A stretch of 64,000 nucleotides of DNA from Arcticimaribacter sp002477625 (GTDB taxonomy: Bacteria > Bacteroidota > Bacteroidia > Flavobacteriales > Flavobacteriaceae): positions 1,736,001 through 1,800,000 of the forward strand of contig OX044358.1 in the NCBI GenBank assembly GCA_943846665.1. Reading direction: 5' to 3'. The notes under the pieces were generated by a model that made no database searches, was not told the origin of the DNA, and saw only the letters and a program-made list of their open reading frames with translations. The position numbers and the translations under genes are program-made. Positions 26,432-34,684 of this stretch are shown in pieces (within the stretch, counting starts at the first letter, position 1; the number at the start of each line of letters is the position of its first letter).

Positions 26432-27151
26432 ATGGGACAAAAAACTAACCCAATAGGAATACGTTTAGGAATCATCCGTGGATGGGACTCAAACTGGTAT
26501 GGTGGAAATAACTACGGTGATAAAATCGCTGAAGATTATAAGATCCGTAAGTACATTCATGCACGTTTAGCTAAAGCGAGTGTATCGAACGTAATCATCG
26601 AGCGCACGCTCAAATTGATTACTGTAACGATCACTACAGCTCGTCCAGGAATCATCATCGGAAAAGCCGGCCAAGAAGTTGATAAATTGAAAGAAGAGTT
26701 GAAGAAAATTACCGCTAAGGAAATTCAAATCAACATTTTTGAAATCAAACGTCCAGAGCTAGATGCTCGTTTAGTAGGAGCAAGCATTGCACGTCAAATC
26801 GAAGGTCGTATTTCATACAGAAGAGCGATTAAGATGGCAATTTCAGCAGCAATGCGTATGAATTCTGAAGGAATCAAAATTCAAATCTCAGGCCGTTTAA
26901 ATGGTGCGGAGATGGCTCGTGCAGAAACCTATAAAGACGGTCGTATTCCCTTATCTACTTTTAGAGCAGATATCGATTACGCACTGGTAGAAGCACATAC
27001 TACCTACGGTAGATTGGGTATCAAAGTTTGGATCATGAAAGGAGAGGTATATGGAAAACGTGAGTTATCCCCTCTAGTTGGAATGTCTAAGAAAACCAAT
27101 ACGCCAGGTGGAGCTAAGAACAACAATTCACGTCAACGACGCAGAAAATAA
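26432..27151 (+). CDS. rpsC: 30S ribosomal protein S3
   Basis: 239 residues, normal length. KH-domain protein at the mRNA entry channel with helicase-related residues. Typical MGQKTNPIGIRLGIIRGWDS and the KH loop ARPGIIIGKAGQEVDKLKEE are seen. The C-terminus ends in a basic tail, NNNSRQRRRK. Twenty-six bases before rplP. Confidence 0.98.
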   Translation: MGQKTNPIGIRLGIIRGWDSNWYGGNNYGDKIAEDYKIRKYIHARLAKASVSNVIIERTLKLITVTITTARPGIIIGKAGQEVDKLKEELKKITAKEIQINIFEIKRPELDARLVGASIARQIEGRISYRRAIKMAISAAMRMNSEGIKIQISGRLNGAEMARAETYKDGRIPLSTFRADIDYALVEAHTTYGRLGIKVWIMKGEVYGKRELSPLVGMSKKTNTPGGAKNNNSRQRRRK

Positions 27152-27177
27152 TAGAATAAGTAATTAAGTAGGTAAAC

Positions 27178-27597
27178 ATGTTACAACCTAAAAGAACAAA
27201 ATTCCGTAAAGCTCAAAAAGGCAGAATGAAAGGTCTTTCGCAAAGAGGAAACCAGCTTTCAAATGGAATGTTTGGTATCAAATCGCTTGATGCTAAATTC
27301 ATCACTTCCCGTCAAATCGAAGCTGCACGTATTGCCGCTACTCGTTATATGAAACGTGAAGGTCAGTTATGGATCAAAATATTTCCGGATAAGCCGATTA
27401 CCAAAAAACCATTAGAAGTACGTATGGGTAAAGGTAAAGGAGCTCCAGAATATTTCGTTGCAGTTGTGAAACCAGGACGAGTTTTATTTGAAATATCGGG
27501 AGTACCACACGATGTTGCTAAAGAAGCACTTCGACTAGCAGCACAAAAACTGCCTGTGAAAACTAAATATATCGTTGCTCGAGATTTTCAAGCTTAA
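27178..27597 (+). CDS. rplP: 50S ribosomal protein L16
   Basis: 139 residues, normal length. Positions the A-site tRNA on the 50S subunit. Characteristic start MLQPKRTKFRKAQKGRMKG and segment RMGKGKGAPEYFVAVVKPGR. Fifteen bases before rpmC. Confidence 0.98.
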   Translation: MLQPKRTKFRKAQKGRMKGLSQRGNQLSNGMFGIKSLDAKFITSRQIEAARIAATRYMKREGQLWIKIFPDKPITKKPLEVRMGKGKGAPEYFVAVVKPGRVLFEISGVPHDVAKEALRLAAQKLPVKTKYIVARDFQA

Positions 27598-27612
27598 TAC
27601 AGCGAACGCATT

Positions 27613-27825
27613 ATGAAACAATCTGAAATAAAAAACCTTTCTTTAGAGGACTTAAGAGACAAACTAGTAGAGAGTCAAAAACAATTGACCGACATGCGTA
27701 TGGCGCATGCCATTACTCCACTAGAGAATCCATTGCAGCTTAGAGATGCCCGCAGGGTAGTGGCACGTCTCTTTACTGCTATAACCGAAAGAGAACAAGA
27801 AAGTTTAGTAGAAAATGGAAAATAG
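27613..27825 (+). CDS. rpmC: 50S ribosomal protein L29
   Basis: 70 residues, a two-helix hairpin protein near the tunnel exit. Start MKQSEIKNLSLEDLRDKL and the conserved DARRVVARLFTAITERE near the C-terminus fit the family. Its last 11 bases overlap the start of rpsQ. Confidence 0.96.
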   Translation: MKQSEIKNLSLEDLRDKLVESQKQLTDMRMAHAITPLENPLQLRDARRVVARLFTAITEREQESLVENGK

Positions 27826-28072
27826 AAATCTAAGAAAAGAACGAATTGGTGTTGTAACCAGTAACAAGATGGAGAAATCTATTGTAGTTGCTGAGGTCAA
27901 ACGAGTGAAGCACCCCATGTATGGTAAATTCGTTTTGAAGACCAAAAAATATGTTGCACAAGATGATACAAACGACTGCAACATCGGTGATACCGTTAAA
28001 ATCATGGAAACTCGACCTTTGAGTAAATCAAAGTGCTGGAGACTTGTAGAAATATTAGAAAGAGCTAAGTAA
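27815..28072 (+). CDS. rpsQ: 30S ribosomal protein S17
   Basis: 85 residues, normal length. Primary 16S-binding OB-fold protein. RKERIGVVTSNKMEKSIVV and GDTVKIMETRPLSKSKCWRL are diagnostic. The ATG lies within the rpmC coding sequence in another frame, suggesting coupling. One base separates it from rplN. Confidence 0.97.
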   Translation: MENRNLRKERIGVVTSNKMEKSIVVAEVKRVKHPMYGKFVLKTKKYVAQDDTNDCNIGDTVKIMETRPLSKSKCWRLVEILERAK

Positions 28073-28073
28073 G

Positions 28074-28442
28074 ATGTTACAGCAAGAATCAAGGTTAAAG
28101 GTAGCCGATAATACCGGAGCCAAAGAAGTACTCACCATACGTGTACTTGGTGGAACCAAAAGAAGGTATGCTTCTCTTGGAGATAAAATTGTAGTAACAG
28201 TGAAAGAGGCTTCGCCTTCTGGGACTGTGAAAAAAGGACAGGTTGCTACTGCGGTTGTAGTAAGAACTACCAAAGAAGTTCGTAGAGCTGATGGATCATA
28301 TATCCGTTTTGACGATAACGCTTGTGTGTTATTGAATCCAACAGGAGAAATGATTGGAACACGTGTATTCGGCCCTGTGGCTCGTGAATTACGTGACAAG
28401 CAGTTTATGAAGATTGTTTCACTAGCACCTGAGGTGCTTTAA
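28074..28442 (+). CDS. rplN: 50S ribosomal protein L14
   Basis: 122 residues, normal length. Subunit-interface protein that contacts h14 of 16S rRNA. Start MLQQESRLKVADNTGAKEVL and the segment AVVVRTTKEVRRADGSYIRF are strongly conserved; the end IVSLAPEVL is typical. Starts one base after rpsQ. Confidence 0.98.
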   Translation: MLQQESRLKVADNTGAKEVLTIRVLGGTKRRYASLGDKIVVTVKEASPSGTVKKGQVATAVVVRTTKEVRRADGSYIRFDDNACVLLNPTGEMIGTRVFGPVARELRDKQFMKIVSLAPEVL

Positions 28443-28453
28443 GTTTCAAGATC

Positions 28454-28765
28454 ATGAATAAAATTAAAATCAAAAAAGGAGATAAAGTTCGTGTCATCGC
28501 CGGTTCGAATAAAGGATCCGAAGGTGTTGTATTAAAAGTATTACGCGAAAAAAATAAAGCCATTGTCGAAGGTGTTAATCTTGTAAAGAAACACGCCAAG
28601 CCAAGTGCTGAGAATCCTCAAGGTGGAATCCAAGAAATGGAAGCACCATTGCAAATTTCAAACCTTACTTTATTAACTGCTGATGGTCAAGCTACACGTG
28701 TAGGTTACCGAATGGAGGGAGATCAAAAAGTAAGATTTTCGAAAAAATCTAATGAAGTAATTTAG
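28454..28765 (+). CDS. rplX: 50S ribosomal protein L24
   Basis: 103 residues, normal length. KOW-domain protein that starts 50S assembly. KKGDKVRVIAGSNKGSEGVV is the KOW motif; NPQGGIQEMEAPLQISN is family-typical. Two bases before rplE. Confidence 0.98.
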   Translation: MNKIKIKKGDKVRVIAGSNKGSEGVVLKVLREKNKAIVEGVNLVKKHAKPSAENPQGGIQEMEAPLQISNLTLLTADGQATRVGYRMEGDQKVRFSKKSNEVI

Positions 28766-28767
28766 TT

Positions 28768-29319
28768 ATGAGCTATCAACCAAGACTAAAACAAGAATTT
28801 AACGATCGTATCGTTAGTGCCCTAACCGAAGAGTTTGGGTACAAGAACATAATGCAAGTTCCCCACCTAGAGAAAATTGTTCTCAGCCGTGGTGTTGGAG
28901 CTGCAGTATCGGATAAGAAATTAATCGACTACGCAGTAGACGAGTTAACAAACATTACAGGACAAAAAGCGGTCTCTACTATTTCTAAGAAGGATGTTGC
29001 TTCTTTTAAATTACGTAAAGGAATGCCTATTGGTGCTAAAGTTACCCTAAGAGGGGAACGCATGTACGAATTCCTTGACCGTTTAGTAACTGCCGCTTTG
29101 CCTCGTGTGCGCGATTTCCAAGGAATTAAAGCTACCGGTTTTGACGGCCGTGGGAACTACAACCTTGGAGTAACAGAACAAATCATTTTCCCTGAAATTG
29201 ATATTGACAAAGTAAACAAGATCAACGGTATGGATATTACCTTTGTTACTTCTGCTAATACTGACAAGGAAGCGAAATCATTATTGAACGAATTGGGACT
29301 TCCCTTTAAAAAGAACTAG
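28768..29319 (+). CDS. rplE: 50S ribosomal protein L5
   Basis: 183 residues, normal length. Binds 5S rRNA and contacts the P-site tRNA in the central protuberance. Conserved KVTLRGERMYEFLDRLV and NYNLGVTEQIIFPEIDIDKV. One base before rpsN. Confidence 0.98.
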   Translation: MSYQPRLKQEFNDRIVSALTEEFGYKNIMQVPHLEKIVLSRGVGAAVSDKKLIDYAVDELTNITGQKAVSTISKKDVASFKLRKGMPIGAKVTLRGERMYEFLDRLVTAALPRVRDFQGIKATGFDGRGNYNLGVTEQIIFPEIDIDKVNKINGMDITFVTSANTDKEAKSLLNELGLPFKKN

Positions 29320-29320
29320 G

Positions 29321-29590
29321 ATGGCTAAAGAATCAATGAAAGCTCGAGAAGTAAAAAGAGCTAAAACTGTTGCAAAATATGCTGAAAAGCGTAAAGCTTT
29401 GAAAGAAGCGGGAGACTATGAAGGACTTCAAAAACTCCCAAAAAACGCATCGCCTATACGCATGCACAATCGTTGTAAATTAACCGGAAGACCGAAAGGA
29501 TACATGCGTCAGTTTGGACTCTCTAGGGTAACCTTCAGAGAAATGGCCAATAATGGTCTTATTCCCGGTGTAACTAAAGCCAGTTGGTAA
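29321..29590 (+). CDS. rpsN: 30S ribosomal protein S14, zinc-free type
   Basis: 89 residues, the longer form of S14 that lacks the CxxC zinc ribbon: only one cysteine is present (HNRCKLTGRPKGYMR). It nevertheless ends normally (GLIPGVTKASW). Part of the 30S head. The single Cys and the length define the C-minus variant. One base after rplE. Confidence 0.97.
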   Translation: MAKESMKAREVKRAKTVAKYAEKRKALKEAGDYEGLQKLPKNASPIRMHNRCKLTGRPKGYMRQFGLSRVTFREMANNGLIPGVTKASW

Positions 29591-29605
29591 TCAAATAAGG
29601 AAGCT

Positions 29606-30007
29606 ATGTATACAGATCCGTTAGCAGATTTTTTAACAAGAATTCGTAATGCAAGTGCAGCTGGCCACCGAGTGGTGAGCATACCTGCCTCAAAAATAAA
29701 GAAAGAGATCACAAAGATTCTTTTCGATCAAGGATATATCCTCAGTTATAAGTTTGAAGAAACTGATAACAACCAAGGCAGTATCAAAATCGCATTGAAA
29801 TACGATCAAACTACGAAACAACCCGTTATCCAAAAGATTCAGAGAATCAGTACTCCCGGTCTACGTAAGTATGCTGGATCAACTGAGCTTCCAAGAATCT
29901 TAAATGGTTTGGGCATCTCAATCGTTTCAACTTCTAGTGGTGTAATGACCGGGAAGCAAGCGACGCAAGAGAAAGTAGGTGGTGAGTTATTGTGCTACGT
30001 TTATTAA
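29606..30007 (+). CDS. rpsH: 30S ribosomal protein S8
   Basis: 133 residues, normal length. Central 16S-binding protein; in E. coli it represses the spc operon. Start MYTDPLADFLTRIRNASAAG and C-terminal STSSGVMTGKQATQEKVGGE are diagnostic. Followed by rplF after 20 bases when the rplF ATG at 30028 is used. Confidence 0.98.
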   Translation: MYTDPLADFLTRIRNASAAGHRVVSIPASKIKKEITKILFDQGYILSYKFEETDNNQGSIKIALKYDQTTKQPVIQKIQRISTPGLRKYAGSTELPRILNGLGISIVSTSSGVMTGKQATQEKVGGELLCYVY

Positions 30008-30027
30008 ACTATAAAAGAAAAAAAACA

Positions 30028-30570
30028 ATGTCTAGAATTGGTAATAATCCGATCAGTATCACAGCCGGCGTAACGGTAGATATACAAGCAGACAAAGTTG
30101 TCGTCAAAGGCAAACTTGGAGAACTCGAGCAAGAATACTCTGGAGTTTCTTTCGAAACGTCTGATGACACAATCGTTGTTAAAAGAAATTCTGAATCCAA
30201 AGAGAACAAAGCTAAGCACGGTTTGTACCGCGCCTTAGTTGCTAACATGATTGAAGGCGTTTCTAAAGGATTTACGAAAGAACTAGAATTGGTAGGTGTA
30301 GGATACCGTGCCAGTAATCAAGGTCAAAAATTAGATTTAGCCCTTGGTTTTTCCCACAACATCCTTTTGGACATCGCTTCAGAGGTAAAAGTGGAAACTA
30401 TTTCAGAAAAAGGAAAGAATCCAATCATCAAACTAAGTTCGTACGACAAGCAATTAGTTGGTTTTGTTGCCGCTAAAATCAGATCGTTCCGTCCACCTGA
30501 GCCTTACAAAGGTAAAGGAGTTAAGTTTGTAGGTGAACAAATAAGAAGAAAAGCAGGTAAATCCGCATAA
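30028..30570 (+). CDS. rplF: 50S ribosomal protein L6
   Basis: 180 residues from the ATG at 30028 (MSRIGNNPISITAGV). A longer frame from 29992 would overlap rpsH and adds a non-family N-terminus, so it is rejected. Two repeated domains bind the sarcin-ricin stem region. The C-terminal signature PPEPYKGKGVKFVGEQIRRK is intact. Confidence 0.97.
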   Translation: MSRIGNNPISITAGVTVDIQADKVVVKGKLGELEQEYSGVSFETSDDTIVVKRNSESKENKAKHGLYRALVANMIEGVSKGFTKELELVGVGYRASNQGQKLDLALGFSHNILLDIASEVKVETISEKGKNPIIKLSSYDKQLVGFVAAKIRSFRPPEPYKGKGVKFVGEQIRRKAGKSA

Positions 30571-30580
30571 GACAAAAGCA

Positions 30581-30934
30581 ATGGCGTTAACTAGAGAAAA
30601 AAGAAGATTAAGAATTCGCATGCGTATTCGCAAAACCGTAAACGGTTCTGCAGCAGCTCCACGTTTATCCGTATTCAGAAGCAATAAAGAGATCTATGCT
30701 CAATTGATTGATGATGCTTCAGGTAAAACACTTGCAGCAGCTTCTTCAAGAGATAAGGAAATTAAAAATAGTGATAACAAATCAAGCACTGCTGTAGCTG
30801 TAGGCAAGCTCATTGCCGAAAAAGCTGCTCAAGCAGGTATCTCAAAGGTCGTTTTTGATCGTGGTGGATACTTGTATCATGGTCGTGTTAAATCTCTGGC
30901 TGAGGGTGCGCGTGAAGCTGGACTTAAATTCTAA
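30581..30934 (+). CDS. rplR: 50S ribosomal protein L18
   Basis: 117 residues, normal length. Binds 5S rRNA with L5. Conserved PRLSVFRSNKEIYAQLIDD and VVFDRGGYLYHGRVKSLAEG, ending AREAGLKF. Eleven bases after rplF and eight before rpsE. Confidence 0.98.
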   Translation: MALTREKRRLRIRMRIRKTVNGSAAAPRLSVFRSNKEIYAQLIDDASGKTLAAASSRDKEIKNSDNKSSTAVAVGKLIAEKAAQAGISKVVFDRGGYLYHGRVKSLAEGAREAGLKF

Positions 30935-30941
30935 ATAGAAG

Positions 30942-31466
30942 ATGTTACAAAATTATAAAAACGTTGAGCTAGTAAAACCAGGAGGCCTTGATTTAAAAGA
31001 TCGTCTAGTAGGTGTACAACGTGTTACAAAAGTTACTAAAGGAGGTCGTGCATTTGGTTTTTCTGCCATCGTAGTTGTTGGTGATGAAAATGGCGTAGTA
31101 GGACAAGGTCTTGGTAAGTCGAAAGAAGTTGCTGAAGCAATTTCTAAGGCTGTTGAAGATGCTAAGAAAAATTTAGTACGTATTCCAATTGCAAAGGGAA
31201 CTGTTCCGCATGAACAAAAAGGGAAATTCGGTGGTGCCCGTGTATTTTTGAAGCCTGCTTCACAAGGTACAGGAGTTATTGCTGGAGGTGCTGTAAGATC
31301 CGTATTGGAGGCAGTAGGAGTACACAACGTACTTTCTAAGTCACAAGGTTCTTCTAACCCTCACAATGTTGTTAAAGCTACTTTTGATGCTTTACTTCAA
31401 TTGAGAGACGCTTCTACAGTTGCTAAACAACGTGGAATTTCATTAGATAAAGTTTTTAACGGATAA
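30942..31466 (+). CDS. rpsE: 30S ribosomal protein S5
   Basis: 174 residues, normal length. Acts in decoding accuracy and at the mRNA entry. The double-stranded-RNA-binding-like N-terminal domain VQRVTKVTKGGRAFGFSAIV and the segment KPASQGTGVIAGGAVRSVLE are diagnostic. Twelve-base gap to rpmD. Confidence 0.98.
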   Translation: MLQNYKNVELVKPGGLDLKDRLVGVQRVTKVTKGGRAFGFSAIVVVGDENGVVGQGLGKSKEVAEAISKAVEDAKKNLVRIPIAKGTVPHEQKGKFGGARVFLKPASQGTGVIAGGAVRSVLEAVGVHNVLSKSQGSSNPHNVVKATFDALLQLRDASTVAKQRGISLDKVFNG

Positions 31467-31477
31467 TTTACCTTCAA

Positions 31478-31657
31478 ATGGCTAAAGTAAAAGTAAAACA
31501 AGTAAAAAGTAGCATCAAGCGCCTTCAGAATCAGAAGCGTACACTTGCTGCACTCGGTCTTCGTGGAATTGGGAAAGAAGTCATTCATGACGATACCCCA
31601 AACATCCTAGGAATGATAAAGAAAGTTGAACATTTAGTTTCCGTAACGGAAGCCTAA
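31478..31657 (+). CDS. rpmD: 50S ribosomal protein L30
   Basis: 59 residues from the ATG at 31478, read directly from the sequence because the gene is short: it starts MAKVKVKQVKSSIKRLQNQ and ends VEHLVSVTEA. The central LAALGLRGIGKEVIHDDTPN matches the L30 consensus (L..LGL..ig..v...dtp). Position between rpsE and rplO is canonical. L30 is missing in some bacterial groups but is present and intact here. Confidence 0.96.
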   Translation: MAKVKVKQVKSSIKRLQNQKRTLAALGLRGIGKEVIHDDTPNILGMIKKVEHLVSVTEA

Positions 31658-31670
31658 ACTCAGAATAAAA

Positions 31671-32123
31671 ATGAATTTAAGTAACTTACAACCTGCTTCT
31701 GGAGCGGTACAAAAAAATGCGAAGCGTCTTGGACGTGGACAAGGATCTGGTAAAGGTGGTACTGCTGCTCGTGGTCACAAAGGAGCTAAGTCTCGTTCTG
31801 GATATTCTAGAAAACTTGGTTTTGAAGGAGGGCAAATGCCTTTACAACGCCGTGTGCCCAAGTTTGGTTTTACAAACATCAACAGAAAAGATTACGCTGG
31901 AGTTAATCTAGATACATTACAAGCACTTGTAGATGCAAAGAAAATCGATGGTTCAATCGCTATGGAACAAATTGTCGAACTCAGACTTGCAACGATAAAT
32001 GATCTTGTAAAGATCCTAGGTAGAGGAAAACTTACAAGCCCTCTTAAAGTAACTGCACATAAATTTACAGCTACTGCAAAAGCCGCTATCGAAGCAGCTG
32101 GAGGTGAAGCTATAGAATTATAA
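31671..32123 (+). CDS. rplO: 50S ribosomal protein L15
   Basis: 150 residues, normal length. Late-assembly 50S protein. The N-terminal Gly/Lys/Arg-rich segment GRGQGSGKGGTAARGHKGAK and LGFEGGQMPLQRRVPKFGF are diagnostic. Six bases before secY. Confidence 0.98.
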   Translation: MNLSNLQPASGAVQKNAKRLGRGQGSGKGGTAARGHKGAKSRSGYSRKLGFEGGQMPLQRRVPKFGFTNINRKDYAGVNLDTLQALVDAKKIDGSIAMEQIVELRLATINDLVKILGRGKLTSPLKVTAHKFTATAKAAIEAAGGEAIEL

Positions 32124-32128
32124 GCCCT

Positions 32129-33481
32129 ATGAAGAAGTTTATAGAAACTCTTGTTAATATTTATAAAATCGAAGAATTGAGAAATCGAATTGGATTGACC
32201 TTGTCTATCCTTTTGATCTATCGTTTGGGAGCTCAAATTGTTCTTCCTGGAATCGATTCTATACAATTAGCAAGTTTAGCAAGCAGAACAGACGGCGGTG
32301 GACTTCTCGGTATTTTGAATGCCTTCACTGGAGGTGCGTTCGCTAATGCTTCTATTTTCGCTTTAGGGATTATGCCTTATATATCGGCTTCTATTGTTGT
32401 TCAGTTGATGGGAATTGCCATTCCTTATTTACAAAAACTTCAAAAAGAAGGCGAAAGTGGGCGTAAAACAATCAACCAAATTACACGATGGTTAACCATT
32501 GGTATTTGTATTGTTCAAGCTCCTGCTTACTTATTCGGATTGAGTGCTCTTGGAGTACCGGATTCGGCATTTGTTATTGGTAAAGGTCCCTTATTCATGT
32601 TTTCATCCATTTCAATCTTAGTTACAGGTACAATTTTTGCCATGTGGTTGGGAGAGAAAATTACAGATAAAGGAATTGGTAACGGTATATCACTACTTAT
32701 TATGGTAGGTATTATCGCTACGCTTCCCCTGTCTTTCGCTCAAGAATTCGTTTCTAGAGTGTCGGAGAACAATGGTGGATTGATGATGATCTTAATCGAA
32801 ATGATCCTTTGGGTAGTTGTTATCTTACTATCGATCTTATTGGTTTTGGCTGTTCGTCAGATACCCGTACAATACGCTCGTAGAACAGCTGGTGCATCTA
32901 CCGATCAAGCGGCTGTAGGTTCAAGACAGTATATTCCATTAAAACTTAACGCTTCAGGTGTAATGCCAATTATCTTCGCTCAAGCCCTAATGTTTGCTCC
33001 AGCCTATGTTGGTGGACTCATGGGAGACAGCGATGTTGGTGTTTGGATGCAAGCAAATTTTTCAGATATTTTTGGGCTGTGGTATAACGTTGTATTTGCA
33101 CTATTGATTATCATCTTTACGTACTTCTACACAGCGATTACTGTACCTACTAATAAAATGTCAGATGATCTTAAAAGAAGCGGTGGATTTGTTCCTGGGA
33201 TACGTCCTGGTAACGAAACAAGCGACTTTTTGGATAATGTAATGTCGCACATTACTTTTCCAGGATCACTGTTCTTAGCTGGTTTAGCAGTATTTCCTGC
33301 TATCGTAGTTAAGCTTATCGGTATGCAACAAGGTTGGGCCTTGTTTTATGGTGGAACGTCCCTATTGATTATGGTAGGTGTTGCTATTGATACCATTCAG
33401 CAAGTCAATTCTTATTTATTAAACCGTCATTACGATGGTCTAATGAAATCAGGAAATAATCGTAAAAGTGTAGCGCAGTAA
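32129..33481 (+). CDS. secY: Protein translocase channel subunit SecY
   Basis: 450-residue inner-membrane channel for Sec-dependent export, with about ten hydrophobic spans. The plug/TM2 region ALGIMPYISASIVVQLMGIA and the later loop RSGGFVPGIRPGNETSDFLD are typical of SecY. It is in its usual place at the end of the spc operon. Provides the export route for the many signal-peptide proteins in the window, including the presumed T9SS cargo. Confidence 0.97.
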   Translation: MKKFIETLVNIYKIEELRNRIGLTLSILLIYRLGAQIVLPGIDSIQLASLASRTDGGGLLGILNAFTGGAFANASIFALGIMPYISASIVVQLMGIAIPYLQKLQKEGESGRKTINQITRWLTIGICIVQAPAYLFGLSALGVPDSAFVIGKGPLFMFSSISILVTGTIFAMWLGEKITDKGIGNGISLLIMVGIIATLPLSFAQEFVSRVSENNGGLMMILIEMILWVVVILLSILLVLAVRQIPVQYARRTAGASTDQAAVGSRQYIPLKLNASGVMPIIFAQALMFAPAYVGGLMGDSDVGVWMQANFSDIFGLWYNVVFALLIIIFTYFYTAITVPTNKMSDDLKRSGGFVPGIRPGNETSDFLDNVMSHITFPGSLFLAGLAVFPAIVVKLIGMQQGWALFYGGTSLLIMVGVAIDTIQQVNSYLLNRHYDGLMKSGNNRKSVAQ

Positions 33482-33484
33482 GTT

Positions 33485-33700
33485 ATGGCAAAACAAGCAG
33501 CAATAGAACAAGAAGGATCAATCATAGAGGCACTCTCTAATGCAATGTTCCGTGTAGAATTAGAAAATGGACACGTGGTGACAGCACATATCTCTGGAAA
33601 AATGCGTTTGCATTATATTAAATTATTACCTGGAGATAAAGTAAAATTAGAAATGAGTCCTTACGATCTTACGAAAGCAAGGATAACGTATAGATTTTAA
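33485..33700 (+). CDS. infA: Translation initiation factor IF-1
   Basis: 71 residues, normal length. OB-fold factor that binds the 30S A site during initiation. Motifs GSIIEALSNAMFRVELENGH and KMRLHYIKLLPGDKVKLEMS are near consensus. Follows secY by three bases. No map gene for methionine aminopeptidase sits between them, unlike in many Firmicutes. Confidence 0.97.
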   Translation: MAKQAAIEQEGSIIEALSNAMFRVELENGHVVTAHISGKMRLHYIKLLPGDKVKLEMSPYDLTKARITYRF

Positions 33701-33712
33701 TATAAACAACAG

Positions 33713-33829
33713 ATGAAAGTAAGAGCATCAATTAAGAAAAGAAGCGCCGAATGCAAGATAGTACGCAGAAAAGGTCGACTTTATGTTATTAATAAAAAGA
33801 ATCCTAGATTTAAACAAAGACAAGGATAA
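33713..33829 (+). CDS. rpmJ: 50S ribosomal protein L36, zinc-free type
   Basis: 38 residues, read directly from the DNA: starts MKVRASIKKRSAECKIVRRK and ends NPRFKQRQG. Length and the KVRASIKKR start identify L36. Only one cysteine is present, so the C2CH zinc site of the classical form is absent. Located between infA and rpsM as in most bacteria. Confidence 0.96.
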   Translation: MKVRASIKKRSAECKIVRRKGRLYVINKKNPRFKQRQG

Positions 33830-33832
33830 ATT

Positions 33833-34207
33833 ATGGCAAGAATATCAGGAGTAGACATCCCTAAGCAGAAACGTGGCGTAATCGCTTTGACCTATATCTT
33901 TGGAGTAGGAAGAAGTAGAGCCGAAGAGATTTTAGCAGTAGCTAAAGTAAGTGAAGACAAGAAGGTAGCTGATTGGTCTGATGAAGAAACCGGAGCAATT
34001 CGTGAAGCTGTTGCAGCTTTTAAAATTGAAGGTGAATTACGTTCAGAAATTCAATTGAACATCAAACGATTGATGGATATTGGATGCTACAGAGGAATCC
34101 GTCACAGAGCAGGACTCCCTTTAAGAGGACAACGCACGAAGAACAATTCTCGTACACGTAAAGGAAAACGTAAAACAGTTGCTAACAAAAAGAAAGCAAC
34201 TAAATAA
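33833..34207 (+). CDS. rpsM: 30S ribosomal protein S13
   Basis: 124 residues, normal length. 30S head protein bridging to the 50S and touching the P-site tRNA. MARISGVDIPKQKRGVIALT and IGCYRGIRHRAGLPLRGQRT are diagnostic. The basic tail KKKATK is typical. Three bases after rpmJ. Confidence 0.98.
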   Translation: MARISGVDIPKQKRGVIALTYIFGVGRSRAEEILAVAKVSEDKKVADWSDEETGAIREAVAAFKIEGELRSEIQLNIKRLMDIGCYRGIRHRAGLPLRGQRTKNNSRTRKGKRKTVANKKKATK

Positions 34208-34216
34208 TCTTTGACA

Positions 34217-34600
34217 ATGGCTAAAACAGCAACCAAAAAAAGAAAAGTAATAGTTGAATCAGTTGGACAAGCGCATATAACAGCTTCCTTCAACAACATT
34301 ATTGTCTCATTGACCAACCTTAAGGGAGAAGTTATCTCGTGGTCATCGGCAGGAAAAATGGGATTCAGAGGATCAAAGAAAAATACGCCTTACGCAGCTC
34401 AAACTGCAGCTGAAGATTGTGCTAAAGTTGCACAAGAAGCAGGTTTGCGTCAAGTGAAGGTTTATGTAAAAGGACCTGGTAACGGAAGAGAATCTGCGAT
34501 CAGAACCCTACATAACAATGGGATTGAAGTTACTGAGATCATCGACGTAACGCCATTACCACACAATGGATGTCGCCCTCCCAAAAGACGTAGAGTATAA
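34217..34600 (+). CDS. rpsK: 30S ribosomal protein S11
   Basis: 127 residues from the ATG at 34217 (MAKTATKKRK). An in-frame TTG six bases earlier is less likely. Platform protein near the E-site codon. Conserved HITASFNNIIVSLTNLKGEV, then GPGNGRESAIRTL and the end TPLPHNGCRPPKRRRV. Followed by an unusually long gap before rpsD. Confidence 0.97.
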   Translation: MAKTATKKRKVIVESVGQAHITASFNNIIVSLTNLKGEVISWSSAGKMGFRGSKKNTPYAAQTAAEDCAKVAQEAGLRQVKVYVKGPGNGRESAIRTLHNNGIEVTEIIDVTPLPHNGCRPPKRRRV

Positions 34601-34624
34601 TTAATTATCAATCTGCAGCGGACT

Positions 34625-34668
34625 CAGTGTTATCGAAGGAGTTAGACCTTAATTCATAACACCCACTG
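34625..34668 (+). promoter_or_regulatory. Candidate structured leader of rpsD
   Basis: The 84-base rpsK-rpsD gap is the largest in the ribosomal cluster. It contains GTGTTAT (34627-34633) paired perfectly with ATAACAC (34656-34662). An inner AAGG/CCTT helix (34636-34639 with 34647-34650) and an alternative outer pairing CAGTG/CACTG (34625-34629 with 34664-34668) are also present. S4 autoregulates its mRNA in other bacteria, so an S4-binding leader is plausible. This is an inference from one sequence without covariation support. Confidence 0.45.
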
Positions 34669-34684
34669 TTTAAAAACCAAACTA

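Noticed and set aside
29992..30027. 12-codon extension of rplF overlapping rpsH
   Set aside because: The extra residues are not part of L6; the ATG at 30028 gives the family N-terminus.
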